Assembly (NCBI GenBank): GCA_937957685.1
Contig: CALGAO010000086.1
Coordinates: 1-7,247, forward strand
Reading direction: 5' to 3'
DNA: 7,247 nucleotides
DNA from: an uncultured Paenibacillaceae bacterium
Lineage (GTDB): Bacteria; Bacillota; Bacilli; Paenibacillales; DA-C8
Notes under the pieces: generated by a model
What the model saw: the letters and a program-made list of their open reading frames with translations, nothing else
Databases searched by the model: none
Told to the model about the DNA's origin: nothing
In this document: one piece after another, positions 1 through 5,388 of the stretch
Layout of the letters: every line of letters begins with the position of its first letter
How positions within the stretch are numbered: position 1 is the first letter of the stretch
Translations under genes and position numbers: made by a program

Positions 1-303
1 TAAGGAGGATGCGGAAGATTGCGGTTGATTGCGTGCATAGAGGTCGCTGTGAATCGGGCCGAATTGCTCGGCGAAATAGCGATCGATGCTCCGATGAACG
101 GAGTTCTGCAACAACAGCGAGCCGGTGATCAGCGCATTGCCGATCATCGCCCCGGCCACGAGGAACATCGCTGTCCTTTTTCTTTGGAAGATGTTTCTCC
201 ATGCCAGTTTCCGTATGTGGGGACGTTTCACTGCGATATAAACCGTATACGAGACCATCAGCAAAACAGCACCGAACAGAGGGATCATGACCGCCGTGTT
301 CAC
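1..303 (-). CDS. FtsX/MacB-like ABC transporter permease, N-terminal part (runs off left edge)
   Basis: The frame is open for 101 codons from a GTG at 303-301 to the window edge, so only the N-terminus is visible. A hydrophobic segment at about residues 6-25 is followed by a basic stretch with the motif LAWRNIFQRKRT (33-44). A second membrane segment follows at about 46-65 (AMFLVAGAMIGNALITGSLL), and then an apparently extracytoplasmic start (SVHRSIDRYFAEQFGP). The 'L-x-RN-hydrophobic-x-R' motif leading into a membrane helix is typical of FtsX/MacB-type permeases. The extra helix before it is less usual for that family. The GTG overlaps the TGA of the ATPase gene (GTGA) and has AGGAG nine bases upstream, so translational coupling is likely. 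The substrate cannot be told; the neighbouring two-component system suggests export or envelope defence. ATG at 288-286 is a weaker alternative start. Confidence 0.8.
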   Translation of the reverse strand, partial: MNTAVMIPLFGAVLLMVSYTVYIAVKRPHIRKLAWRNIFQRKRTAMFLVAGAMIGNALITGSLLLQNSVHRSIDRYFAEQFGPIHSDLYARNQPQSSASSL

Positions 304-1073
304 CGCACATCTCTCCTGTCAGACCGCATCTCCGACCCGGCCCCTTGCTCCGTTCCCTTCTGCACCCGTTCCTGCACCAAACGCCCACTGTCCATGTACA
401 ACACTCGATGCGCCCGCTCAGTGACAAGAGGATCGTGGGTGACGATCACGAAAGTGATCCCGTCGGCGCGATTCAAACGATCGATCAGATCGAGCACCAT
501 ATTCGCCGTCTGGCGGTCAAGCGCCCCCGTCGGTTCATCGGCCCAGACCATGCTCGGGGAGTTGACCACGGCGCGGGCGATCGCCACGCGTTGCTGCTGC
601 CCTCCGGACAGCTCGTCCGGCCGGTAACGGCATCGCTCTTTCAGACCGACTCTTCCCAAGGCTTCTTCCGCCTTAAGCCTTGCGGTCTTGCTCGCAACCC
701 CCTGGCTCAATAACGGCAATTCCACGTTCTCTACGGCTGTCAATACGGGGATGAGGTTGTACGATTGAAAGATAAAACCCATGTACTGCGCGCGAAACCG
801 GTCGCGCAGATCGTCGCGCATGCGATGAAGATCATTGCCGAGTGCGATCACCCGGCCTTCGGTCAGAGAGTCCATGCCTGACAGGACGTTCAACAACGTC
901 GTCTTGCCGCATCCAGACGGTCCCATGATGGCCACGATCTATCCGGGGTATATGCGCAGGCTGACGCCCTTCAACGCTTCCACCTGATGTTGCCCGCGAC
1001 CGTACACTTTCCGGATGTTGATTGCTTCGAGTATAGGGGTGGCCGATGGTTGATGCATGCGATTCGTCGCCAT
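300..1073 (-). pseudogene. ABC transporter ATP-binding protein (LolD/MacB type), interrupted by an in-frame amber codon
   Basis: Read through its stop, the frame gives 257 codons with all ABC ATPase motifs. These are Walker A GPSGCGKTT (K57), Q-loop FQSYN (Q103), signature LSGGQQQR (about 155-162), Walker B MVWADEP (catalytic E180) and switch His in VTHD (H213). The N-terminus (INIRKVYGRGQHQVEALKGV) is normal for the family. Codon 45 is TAG at 941-939, in the context YPG-stop-IVAIMGPSG. This family usually has PGE-I/F-V there, so a single GAG-to-TAG change explains it. The start ATG at 1073-1071 is chosen because GGAG lies about nine bases upstream; ATG at 1058 is the alternative. A GTG at 935-933 could in principle restart translation just before Walker A, but it has no convincing ribosome binding site and would lose the first beta strands. 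It would power the permease encoded downstream. A sequencing error cannot be excluded. Confidence 0.85.
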
Positions 1074-1121
1074 TCTGAATCATCTCCATTCAGCAGTTCT
1101 GATCACGGTTCCAGCAACGTC

Positions 1122-1177
1122 ATTGTACGGAATCGGTGTCAAGAACGCATGCGGAAGATGTCAAGAAGTTGTCAAGA
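1122..1177 (-). promoter_or_regulatory. Probable response-regulator operator and promoter of the ABC transporter genes
   Basis: Three exact copies of TCTTGACA (minus-strand reading) lie at 1177-1170, 1166-1159 and 1144-1137. Their starts are 11 and 22 bp apart, so all lie on one DNA face. A -10-like TACAAT lies at 1127-1122, nine bases after the nearest copy. No -35 element is seen at normal spacing (1145-1150 reads ATGCGT), so the boxes sit where an activator would replace it. OmpR-family regulators such as PhoB and Bacillus PhoP bind direct repeats with 11-bp period, and PhoP prefers TTNACA. The distal box overlaps the end of the kinase gene. Transcription would begin near 1115, giving a leader of about 40 nt. 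The repeats and spacing are seen directly; the function is inferred. Confidence 0.55.
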
Positions 1178-2188
1178 CACCGGAAAAACCGGCATATCGA
1201 CCACATAAGTCGTCCCCTGACCTTCGTCGCTATGGATCTCCAGCTTGCCTTCATGGGCTTCCACAAGCTCTTTGGCAATGGACAGTCCTAACCCCATCCC
1301 TCCGGTTCCCCGGTTTCGCGACTCTTCCACCCGATAGAACCGATGGAACAAGTAGGGCAGATGTTCGGGCGGGATGCCGGGCCCCGTGTCCGTGACGGTG
1401 ATTCGCACCCGGTGGTCGATCGCTTGCCCTTCCACCTTGATGTTCCCCCCGGCAGGTGTGTACCGGATGGAATTGCCCAGCAGATTAATCCATACTTGCT
1501 TCATTCTCTGGGGGTCGCAATAGACTTCCCCCACATCCGCGATATTCGCATGGATGACGATCGACTCCCGCTGCGCTTCGAACGACATCACTTTAATCAC
1601 TTCGTGTATCAGATCGCCATAGGGCACCCATCTTCGATCCAGCTTCAGCTGCCCCGACTCCGCAAGGCTCAGCAGACTCAGATCCTGAATAAGCTTCGTC
1701 AACCTCGTCGTCTCATCATAGAGCGGTACAATGTTCTCCTGCGTCAACCTCATCGAACCTTCCAGCATCGCTTCCAGTTGGGCGCGAATGATCGCGATCG
1801 GAGTCCGCAGCTCATGAGCCGCATCTGACACCTGACGGTCGCGAGCTTCGGTGCCGTTCACCCAATGTGCCCGCATCCGCTCGATCAGTCCGGCGAGCGA
1901 CGCCACTTCGTCGCTCCCGGCGATCTCGATGCGGCTGGCCGAGGGAGCATACAATGCCTCTTCGGTCTGTTCCAACAGCGCCGCCCATCTGGTCCCGAAC
2001 CACCGGGAGACGAGATAGATGCCCGCCAATCCCAGCATCCATATCACGAGAAGGGCGATATACATCATCTCCTGGGGAAGAGGGTCCCCTTGAAACCATC
2101 TCCACCCGAAACCGATCCAACAGATCGCCAGGATCAAACAGGTAAAGAGCAGACCGTGAATGAAGAAAAGCTTGTTCGCTTGTCTCAT
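1172..2188 (-). CDS. Membrane sensor histidine kinase of an OmpR-type two-component system
   Basis: This intact 338-residue kinase should autophosphorylate on histidine and pass the phosphate to the regulator encoded just upstream. Two membrane helices (about 7-27 and 42-61) enclose a loop of only about 14 residues, so there is almost no extracytoplasmic sensor. A HAMP-like linker follows (about 62-115). The H-box is SDAAHELRTP with phosphoacceptor H125. The ATP-binding domain shows the N-box (NLLGNSIRY, N235/N239), G1 (DTGPGIP, from D267), F-box (LFHRFYR) and G2 (GTGGMGLGL, from G294). The start ATG overlaps the regulator's stop as ATGA, with a weak GGTGAG before it, so translation is probably coupled. 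A tiny sensor loop beside an ABC transporter recalls kinases that sense through the transporter, but HAMP and HELRTP argue against the classical BceS group. The signal is unknown. Confidence 0.92.
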   Translation of the reverse strand: MRQANKLFFIHGLLFTCLILAICWIGFGWRWFQGDPLPQEMMYIALLVIWMLGLAGIYLVSRWFGTRWAALLEQTEEALYAPSASRIEIAGSDEVASLAGLIERMRAHWVNGTEARDRQVSDAAHELRTPIAIIRAQLEAMLEGSMRLTQENIVPLYDETTRLTKLIQDLSLLSLAESGQLKLDRRWVPYGDLIHEVIKVMSFEAQRESIVIHANIADVGEVYCDPQRMKQVWINLLGNSIRYTPAGGNIKVEGQAIDHRVRITVTDTGPGIPPEHLPYLFHRFYRVEESRNRGTGGMGLGLSIAKELVEAHEGKLEIHSDEGQGTTYVVDMPVFPVS

Positions 2189-2909
2189 GGCCGCTCACCG
2201 AATTTGTAGCCCACGCCGAATACAGTCAAGATATACACGGGGTGACCCGGGTCGGGTTCAATCTTTTTCCGCAGATTCCATATATGCGTATCAATGGACC
2301 TTTCATAACCCTCATAATCCATGCCCAGCGCAATCTCAAGCAACTGCAGGCGGCTGAACACCCGGCCGGGATGGGCAGCCAACGTGTGAAGGAGCTTCAT
2401 CTCCGTCGGGGTGAGCGCGATCTCCGCATCGTTCGCGTATACGCTATGTTTCGCCACGTCGATCCGAAGACCTCCCCGAACGAGGACGCCGGCATCCTGA
2501 TCTTCCGGAACCATCGACCTTATCTTCACCCAACGACGCAACACTGCGCGAATCCTCGCCACCAGCTCGCGCAACGAGAACGGTTTGGTGATATAGTCAT
2601 CGGCGCCAAGCTCCAATCCCAACAGTTTGTCCACTTCATCCGTCTTGGCCGTCAGGAATATAACGGGATCTCCCCGACCGTTTCGCGAATCCTGCGCAAT
2701 GTGTCCAATCCGTTCATGCCGGGCATCATCCAATCCAGCAAGATCAGATCGATGTGATGCCGCTCTGCCATCTCCACTGCCTCATGGCCACCAAGCGCCC
2801 GATAGGTCAGGTAACCTTCTTTCATCAAGTGGTTCTCGATAATGTGAACGATCCCTTCCTCGTCATCGACGATCAGTATCGCGGCCGGCCGGTTATCATT
2901 CCGTTCCAT
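2185..2909 (-). pseudogene. OmpR/PhoB-family response regulator, frameshifted in the receiver domain
   Basis: Two overlapping frames make one regulator of about 241 residues if one base is restored. The first frame gives the receiver start: ILIVDDEEG (acidic pair D15/D16) and LILLDWMMPGMNG (phosphoacceptor D59). It then derails to EIPLYS and stops after 85 residues. The second frame takes over at VIFLTAKTDE (T87), GADDYITKPFS (K109) and a complete winged-helix DNA-binding domain (RSIDTHIWNLRKKIE, YILTVFGVGYKFGERP). Adding one G where the minus strand reads ATCCCGTTATA, near 2664, restores EIPVIFLTAK, the usual family sequence. The gene length (725 nt, one short of a multiple of three) agrees with a one-base deletion. 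The start ATG at 2909 has a loosely placed AAGGGG upstream. As written, the product lacks DNA binding, which would silence the system. An assembly or read error is the main alternative. Confidence 0.88.
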
Positions 2910-2945
2910 CTCTTGCCCAACCCCTTTACACCACGTATTCGACGC

Positions 2946-2975
2946 ATTCTATCATGGTGGCGCTTTATTTTCCAA
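2946..2975 (-). promoter_or_regulatory. Candidate sigma-A promoter for the regulator/kinase operon
   Basis: On the minus strand TTGGAA (2975-2970) and TAGAAT (2951-2946) are separated by 18 bp. They match the -35 and -10 consensus at 4/6 and 5/6 positions. A transcript would start near 2940, about 30 nt before the regulator's ATG. No TCTTGACA box lies here, so this promoter does not share the operator found before the ATPase gene. Confidence 0.45.
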
Positions 2976-2990
2976 TCATGATGGACGACC

Positions 2991-3020
2991 GTTCGCAGCG
3001 CCGCCGTTCGCAGCGCCGCT
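2991..3020. repeat. 15-bp tandem duplication
   Basis: GTTCGCAGCGCCGCC is followed directly by GTTCGCAGCGCCGCT, two copies differing only at the last base. It lies just upstream of the candidate operon promoter and just outside the larger repeat array. No coding role is apparent. Confidence 0.85.
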
Positions 3021-3080
3021 TGCATACCACGTGCATTCCAGCTGTACCCGCCGTAACTGCAACGATCATCCGTCCGCTCT

Positions 3081-3505
3081 CGACCTCCGCCGCAACTCTG
3101 CCGCCAGTCGTCCCACCGCTCACGACATCTGCCGTACCACCTCTGCCAGCCGTCACACTGATCACAACATCTGCCGCACCGCCACTGTCTGACCGTCAAA
3201 CAGCCCCAACTTCTCCGCACCACCATTGCCTGCCATACCTTTGCCCCCAACTTCCTCCGCACCGCTGCAGCCGTCACACTGATCACAACATCTGCCGCAC
3301 CGCCACTGTCTGACCGTCAAACAGCCCCAACTTCTCCGGCACCACCATTGCCTGCCATACCTTTGCCCCCAACTTCCTCCGCACCGCTGCAGCCGTCACA
3401 CTGCCCTAACTTCCTCCGCACCACCGATGCCTGACTCAAACTGCTTTCAACTTCTTACGCACCGACGATGCTCACCATACCACCATTCACGACATATGCC
3501 GCAGC
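3081..3505. repeat. Array of about eleven degenerate 37-42-bp direct repeats
   Basis: A core resembling CAACTTCCTCCGCACC or CAACATCTGCCGCACC (plus strand) recurs with starts at about 3081, 3123, 3165, 3207, 3248, 3286, 3328, 3370, 3407, 3448 and 3490. Spacings are 42, 42, 42, 42, 41, 38, 42, 42, 37, 41 and 42 bp where adjacent copies are compared, within one base. Between cores the sequence varies but often carries ACCATTGCCTGCCATACC or CGTCACACTG. The plus strand is strikingly C-rich and G-poor, so a minus-strand transcript would be G-rich. The unit changes reading frame at each 41-, 38- or 37-bp step, and no frame stays open across the array, so I read it as non-coding. The last copy overlaps the end of the channel gene. 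Apart from this array and the 15-bp duplication, I see nothing else between the regulator promoter and the channel gene. Confidence 0.8.
3147..3403. repeat. Higher-order 121/122-bp tandem repeat, two full copies plus 14 bp
   Basis: Copy one (3147-3267) and copy two (3268-3389) are identical except for one added G in copy two (CTCCGCACC against CTCCGGCACC near 3338). A third copy begins at 3390 with CAGCCGTCACACTG and then departs. Each copy holds three of the roughly 42-bp units, so this looks like a recent duplication of three older, already diverged units. Neither 121 nor 122 is a multiple of three, which argues against selection for coding. Confidence 0.93.
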
Positions 3506-4749
3506 GCAACCTGACTCATCATCTGACGCATGTCATGGCCGCTCGGGTTCTGGAACACCCTCAATCCGAACTCCGGCGCGACGGCCAGCACGTGATCGAA
3601 GATGTCCGACTGGATCCCCTCATACACCGGCCACCTCACATCAGCGGTGAACGCATAGATCTCCAGCGGCAGCCCGTATTCCCCCGGCGCCAGCTGCCTG
3701 ACCATGCTGATCAGACCCTTGTGAATCTTCGGATGGTTGGCGATGTAGCGTTCGATGTAGACCCGGTACGTCCCGATATTCGTGAGCCTACGTCCATTGA
3801 CGATGCTTGAGGGATCCACGCCATGCTCCTCGTTGTAGGCCGCGATCTCCCGCTCCTTGCTCTCTATGTAATCCTTCAGATACTGGATCTTCTTGAACCG
3901 CTCCAGCATCTCCTCCGTGCAGAACTGGATGCTCGTCACATCGATGTAGATGGAGCGCTTGATGCGGCGGCCACCCGTCTCCTGCATGCCCCGCCAGTTC
4001 TTGAACGAATCGGAGATGAAGGCGGATGCCGGGATCATCGTGATCGTCTTGTCAAAATTCTGCACCTTCACCGTCGTCAGCGTGATCTCGATGACGTCGC
4101 CGTCCGCGTTGTACTTCGGCATCTCGATCCAGTCGCCGACGCGCACCATATCATTGGCGGACAGCTGAATGCCGGCCACCAGTCCAAGGATCGAATTCTG
4201 GAAGATCAGCATGAGCACCGCTGACAAGGCGCCAAGCCCGCCGAGCAGGATGAACGGATTCTGCCCGATCAGCGTCGCGATGATCACGATCGCGCCGATG
4301 AAGAAGAAGATGATCTTCACCACCTGCAGGATGCCCTTGATCGGCCGCTGTTTGGAGATTTCGTAGGTCTGGTAGATATCATTGAGCGCATTCAGGAAGG
4401 CACTCAGCACCAACATCACGACGACCAGGGCATAGATCATCGAAGCTCGTTCGATGAGCAGCTGAACCGTCGGATAAGCCCAATAGATGCCGGCCGAGTA
4501 ATAGAAGATGATCCCGGGCACCAGATGGGACAGCTTCTGGAACACCTTGCGCTCCAGCAGCTTGTCATCCCATTCGAACCGGTTGCGCTTGATGTAGACA
4601 GCCAGCAGCTTGAGGGCGATCCGTTTCGTGATGAAGTTGGCCACGATGCTGATGGCGATGATCAGGATGGAGATCAGCACATAAGCGAGCACGGTCGAGG
4701 TGCTGTCATCCAGAAGCTGACTTTGCAGATATTCCTTGATTAACTCCAT
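3487..4749 (-). CDS. MscS-family mechanosensitive channel, YbdG/MscM type
   Basis: The product (420 residues from this start) resembles the YbdG group of MscS-like channels, which open under membrane tension and release solutes on osmotic downshock. About five membrane segments are visible: 19-40, 76-93, 104-121, 140-161 and 166-196. The last is Gly/Ala-rich and pore-like (GLGALSAVLMLIFQNSILGL), followed by the beta domain (VGDWIEMPKYNADGDVIEI, KTITMIPASAFISD). A long cytoplasmic C-terminal region with NWRGMQETGGRRIKRSIYID is typical of YbdG. ATG 4749-4747 is chosen because AGGAG sits six bases upstream; a frame start at 4779 would add ten residues, but I see no good site for it, and ATG at 4755 abuts the AGGAG. 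The last residues (MRQMMSQVALRHMS) fall in the repeat array. The gene is divergent from the radical SAM gene. No convincing promoter or 3' terminator was found, so read-through into the regulator operon is possible. Confidence 0.92.
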   Translation of the reverse strand: MELIKEYLQSQLLDDSTSTVLAYVLISILIIAISIVANFITKRIALKLLAVYIKRNRFEWDDKLLERKVFQKLSHLVPGIIFYYSAGIYWAYPTVQLLIERASMIYALVVVMLVLSAFLNALNDIYQTYEISKQRPIKGILQVVKIIFFFIGAIVIIATLIGQNPFILLGGLGALSAVLMLIFQNSILGLVAGIQLSANDMVRVGDWIEMPKYNADGDVIEITLTTVKVQNFDKTITMIPASAFISDSFKNWRGMQETGGRRIKRSIYIDVTSIQFCTEEMLERFKKIQYLKDYIESKEREIAAYNEEHGVDPSSIVNGRRLTNIGTYRVYIERYIANHPKIHKGLISMVRQLAPGEYGLPLEIYAFTADVRWPVYEGIQSDIFDHVLAVAPEFGLRVFQNPSGHDMRQMMSQVALRHMS

Positions 4750-4964
4750 AGTCATCTCCTCGGCGAGTCTGATGGTCATCGTTCGTTGTCGTTTCAGGCA
4801 AGTTGAGGTATATCCCCTACTATCCTAAAGCAAAAAAAAACATCTGTATAGTTCATTCGACAAAACGCCTCCAAAATGCCACTCCGCACAATCGTCACAT
4901 CCCAACGCCGTCGTTCACCCCGCCTACCCCCTGTCACACGGGCAAAATTTTCTTCCCCCAGCAT

Positions 4965-4994
4965 TTGACATCATTTATAAATAAACGTTATAAT
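4965..4994 (+). promoter_or_regulatory. Consensus sigma-A promoter of the riboswitch/radical SAM transcript
   Basis: Perfect TTGACA (4965-4970) and perfect TATAAT (4989-4994) are separated by 18 bp of AT-rich DNA. Transcription should begin near 5001, immediately before the riboswitch. Such a strong promoter fits a gene controlled mainly by termination. The stretch 4780-4964 between this promoter and the channel gene holds an A9 tract (4832-4840) and C-rich sequence, and nothing else I can name. Confidence 0.88.
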
Positions 4995-5000
4995 TATACC

Positions 5001-5125
5001 AAGCTTAATTCTCGGCCATCAGCCGGGAAGCGGGGGAACCACTTTCTGGGGCGAATCGGCTTACCGCCGAAGGGGACCATCTTCCCAAGCCCGTCAGCTA
5101 ACCTCGTCTGCAGTAGATGGGTCAA
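5001..5125 (+). ncRNA. Cyclic-di-AMP riboswitch (ydaO/yuaA class)
   Basis: The conserved blocks of the ydaO/yuaA aptamer appear in order: GCTTAAT (5003-5009), GCGGGGGAACCA (5030-5041), TGGGGCGAATC (5047-5057) and AAGCCCGTCAGCTAACCTCG (5087-5106). Stems are visible: CTCGGC/GCCGGG (5011-5016 with 5022-5027), TCGGC/GCCGA (5056-5060 with 5066-5070) and a GGGA/TTCCC arm (5073-5086). This class binds c-di-AMP and in known cases usually shuts off expression of the downstream gene, often one for potassium transport, osmolyte handling or cell-wall remodelling. Here it is followed about 25 nt later by an intrinsic terminator. The identification comes from recognising the conserved blocks; no covariance search was run. 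Boundaries are approximate. Confidence 0.92.
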
Positions 5126-5149
5126 CAGCTAACTTTCGATAGAGATGAT

Positions 5150-5178
5150 GGCCCTATTGCTGAGAATAGGGCCTTTTT
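5150..5178 (+). terminator. Riboswitch-controlled intrinsic terminator
   Basis: GGCCCTATT (5150-5158) pairs perfectly with AATAGGGCC (5165-5173) around a six-base loop, and five T follow. It lies between the aptamer and the radical SAM gene, the expected place for an expression platform. By analogy with ydaO switches, high c-di-AMP should favour this hairpin. I did not resolve a full antiterminator; TAGATGGGTC at 5114-5123 could partly pair with the 5' arm. Confidence 0.9.
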
Positions 5179-5388
5179 GTGTCCTGAGGAAGCGGCTGTT
5201 ATCAATTTCCGAACTTCATCCTCCAACTCTTCTGCTCGTACACCGCAGACACGCGCATCCTCTTCAGGTTTCACCGATGCCCTCACCATGCAGCCATCAA
5301 TCGCATACGCCGCTGACCCTTATGACCTCTCTGCGAAAGTTTCACTGGCCGGTCTACTACTTCACCAATCCAAAGGAGGTAGTATGAA
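5179..5388 (+). other. Leader between terminator and radical SAM gene, with ribosome binding site
   Basis: This 210-nt leader is unusually long for a terminator-type riboswitch and shows no further regulatory element I recognise. At its end AAAGGAGG (5372-5379) is a strong ribosome binding site. Two ATGs follow. ATG 5384-5386 is four bases away and opens a 42-codon frame without family similarity. ATG 5389-5391 is nine bases away and opens the radical SAM gene. The second is the true start; the first may compete for initiation. Confidence 0.6.

Noticed and set aside
1137..1144. TTGACA within the proximal box as a normal -35 element for the TACAAT at 1122-1127
   Set aside because: The spacing would be only about nine bases, far short of 16-18. 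An activator box is the better reading.
1180..1192. CCGG-A5-CCGG inverted repeat at the end of the kinase gene as a terminator
   Set aside because: The stem has only four base pairs and no T tract follows it in the right place.
2873..3286. Cys/Trp/Arg-rich frame on the minus strand through the repeats (137 codons)
   Set aside because: It begins inside the 121-bp repeat, overlaps the regulator's start, and its composition follows directly from the repeat. The repeat unit is not a multiple of three and copy two would shift the frame.
2954..3313. Pro/Thr/Ser-rich frame on the plus strand through the repeats (119 codons)
   Set aside because: It is a low-complexity product of C-rich DNA, ends at a stop in the second repeat copy, and has no ribosome binding site that I can see.
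3081..3505. CRISPR array
   Set aside because: The cores are degenerate, the intervening sequence is itself repeated, and no cas gene is in the window.
3823..4224. 133-codon plus-strand frame inside the channel gene, and similar frames at 1343-1828 and 2242-2757
   Set aside because: These are antisense shadows of well-supported genes with no family similarity.
4780..4870. Promoter for the channel gene upstream of its start
   Set aside because: The best pairs (for example a TTTGCT and TATACC combination) match the consensus poorly, so none is reported.
5145..5387. 80-codon frame in the leader of the radical SAM gene
   Set aside because: It starts inside the terminator hairpin, lacks a good ribosome binding site and has unremarkable composition. 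It is kept only as a low-interest note.
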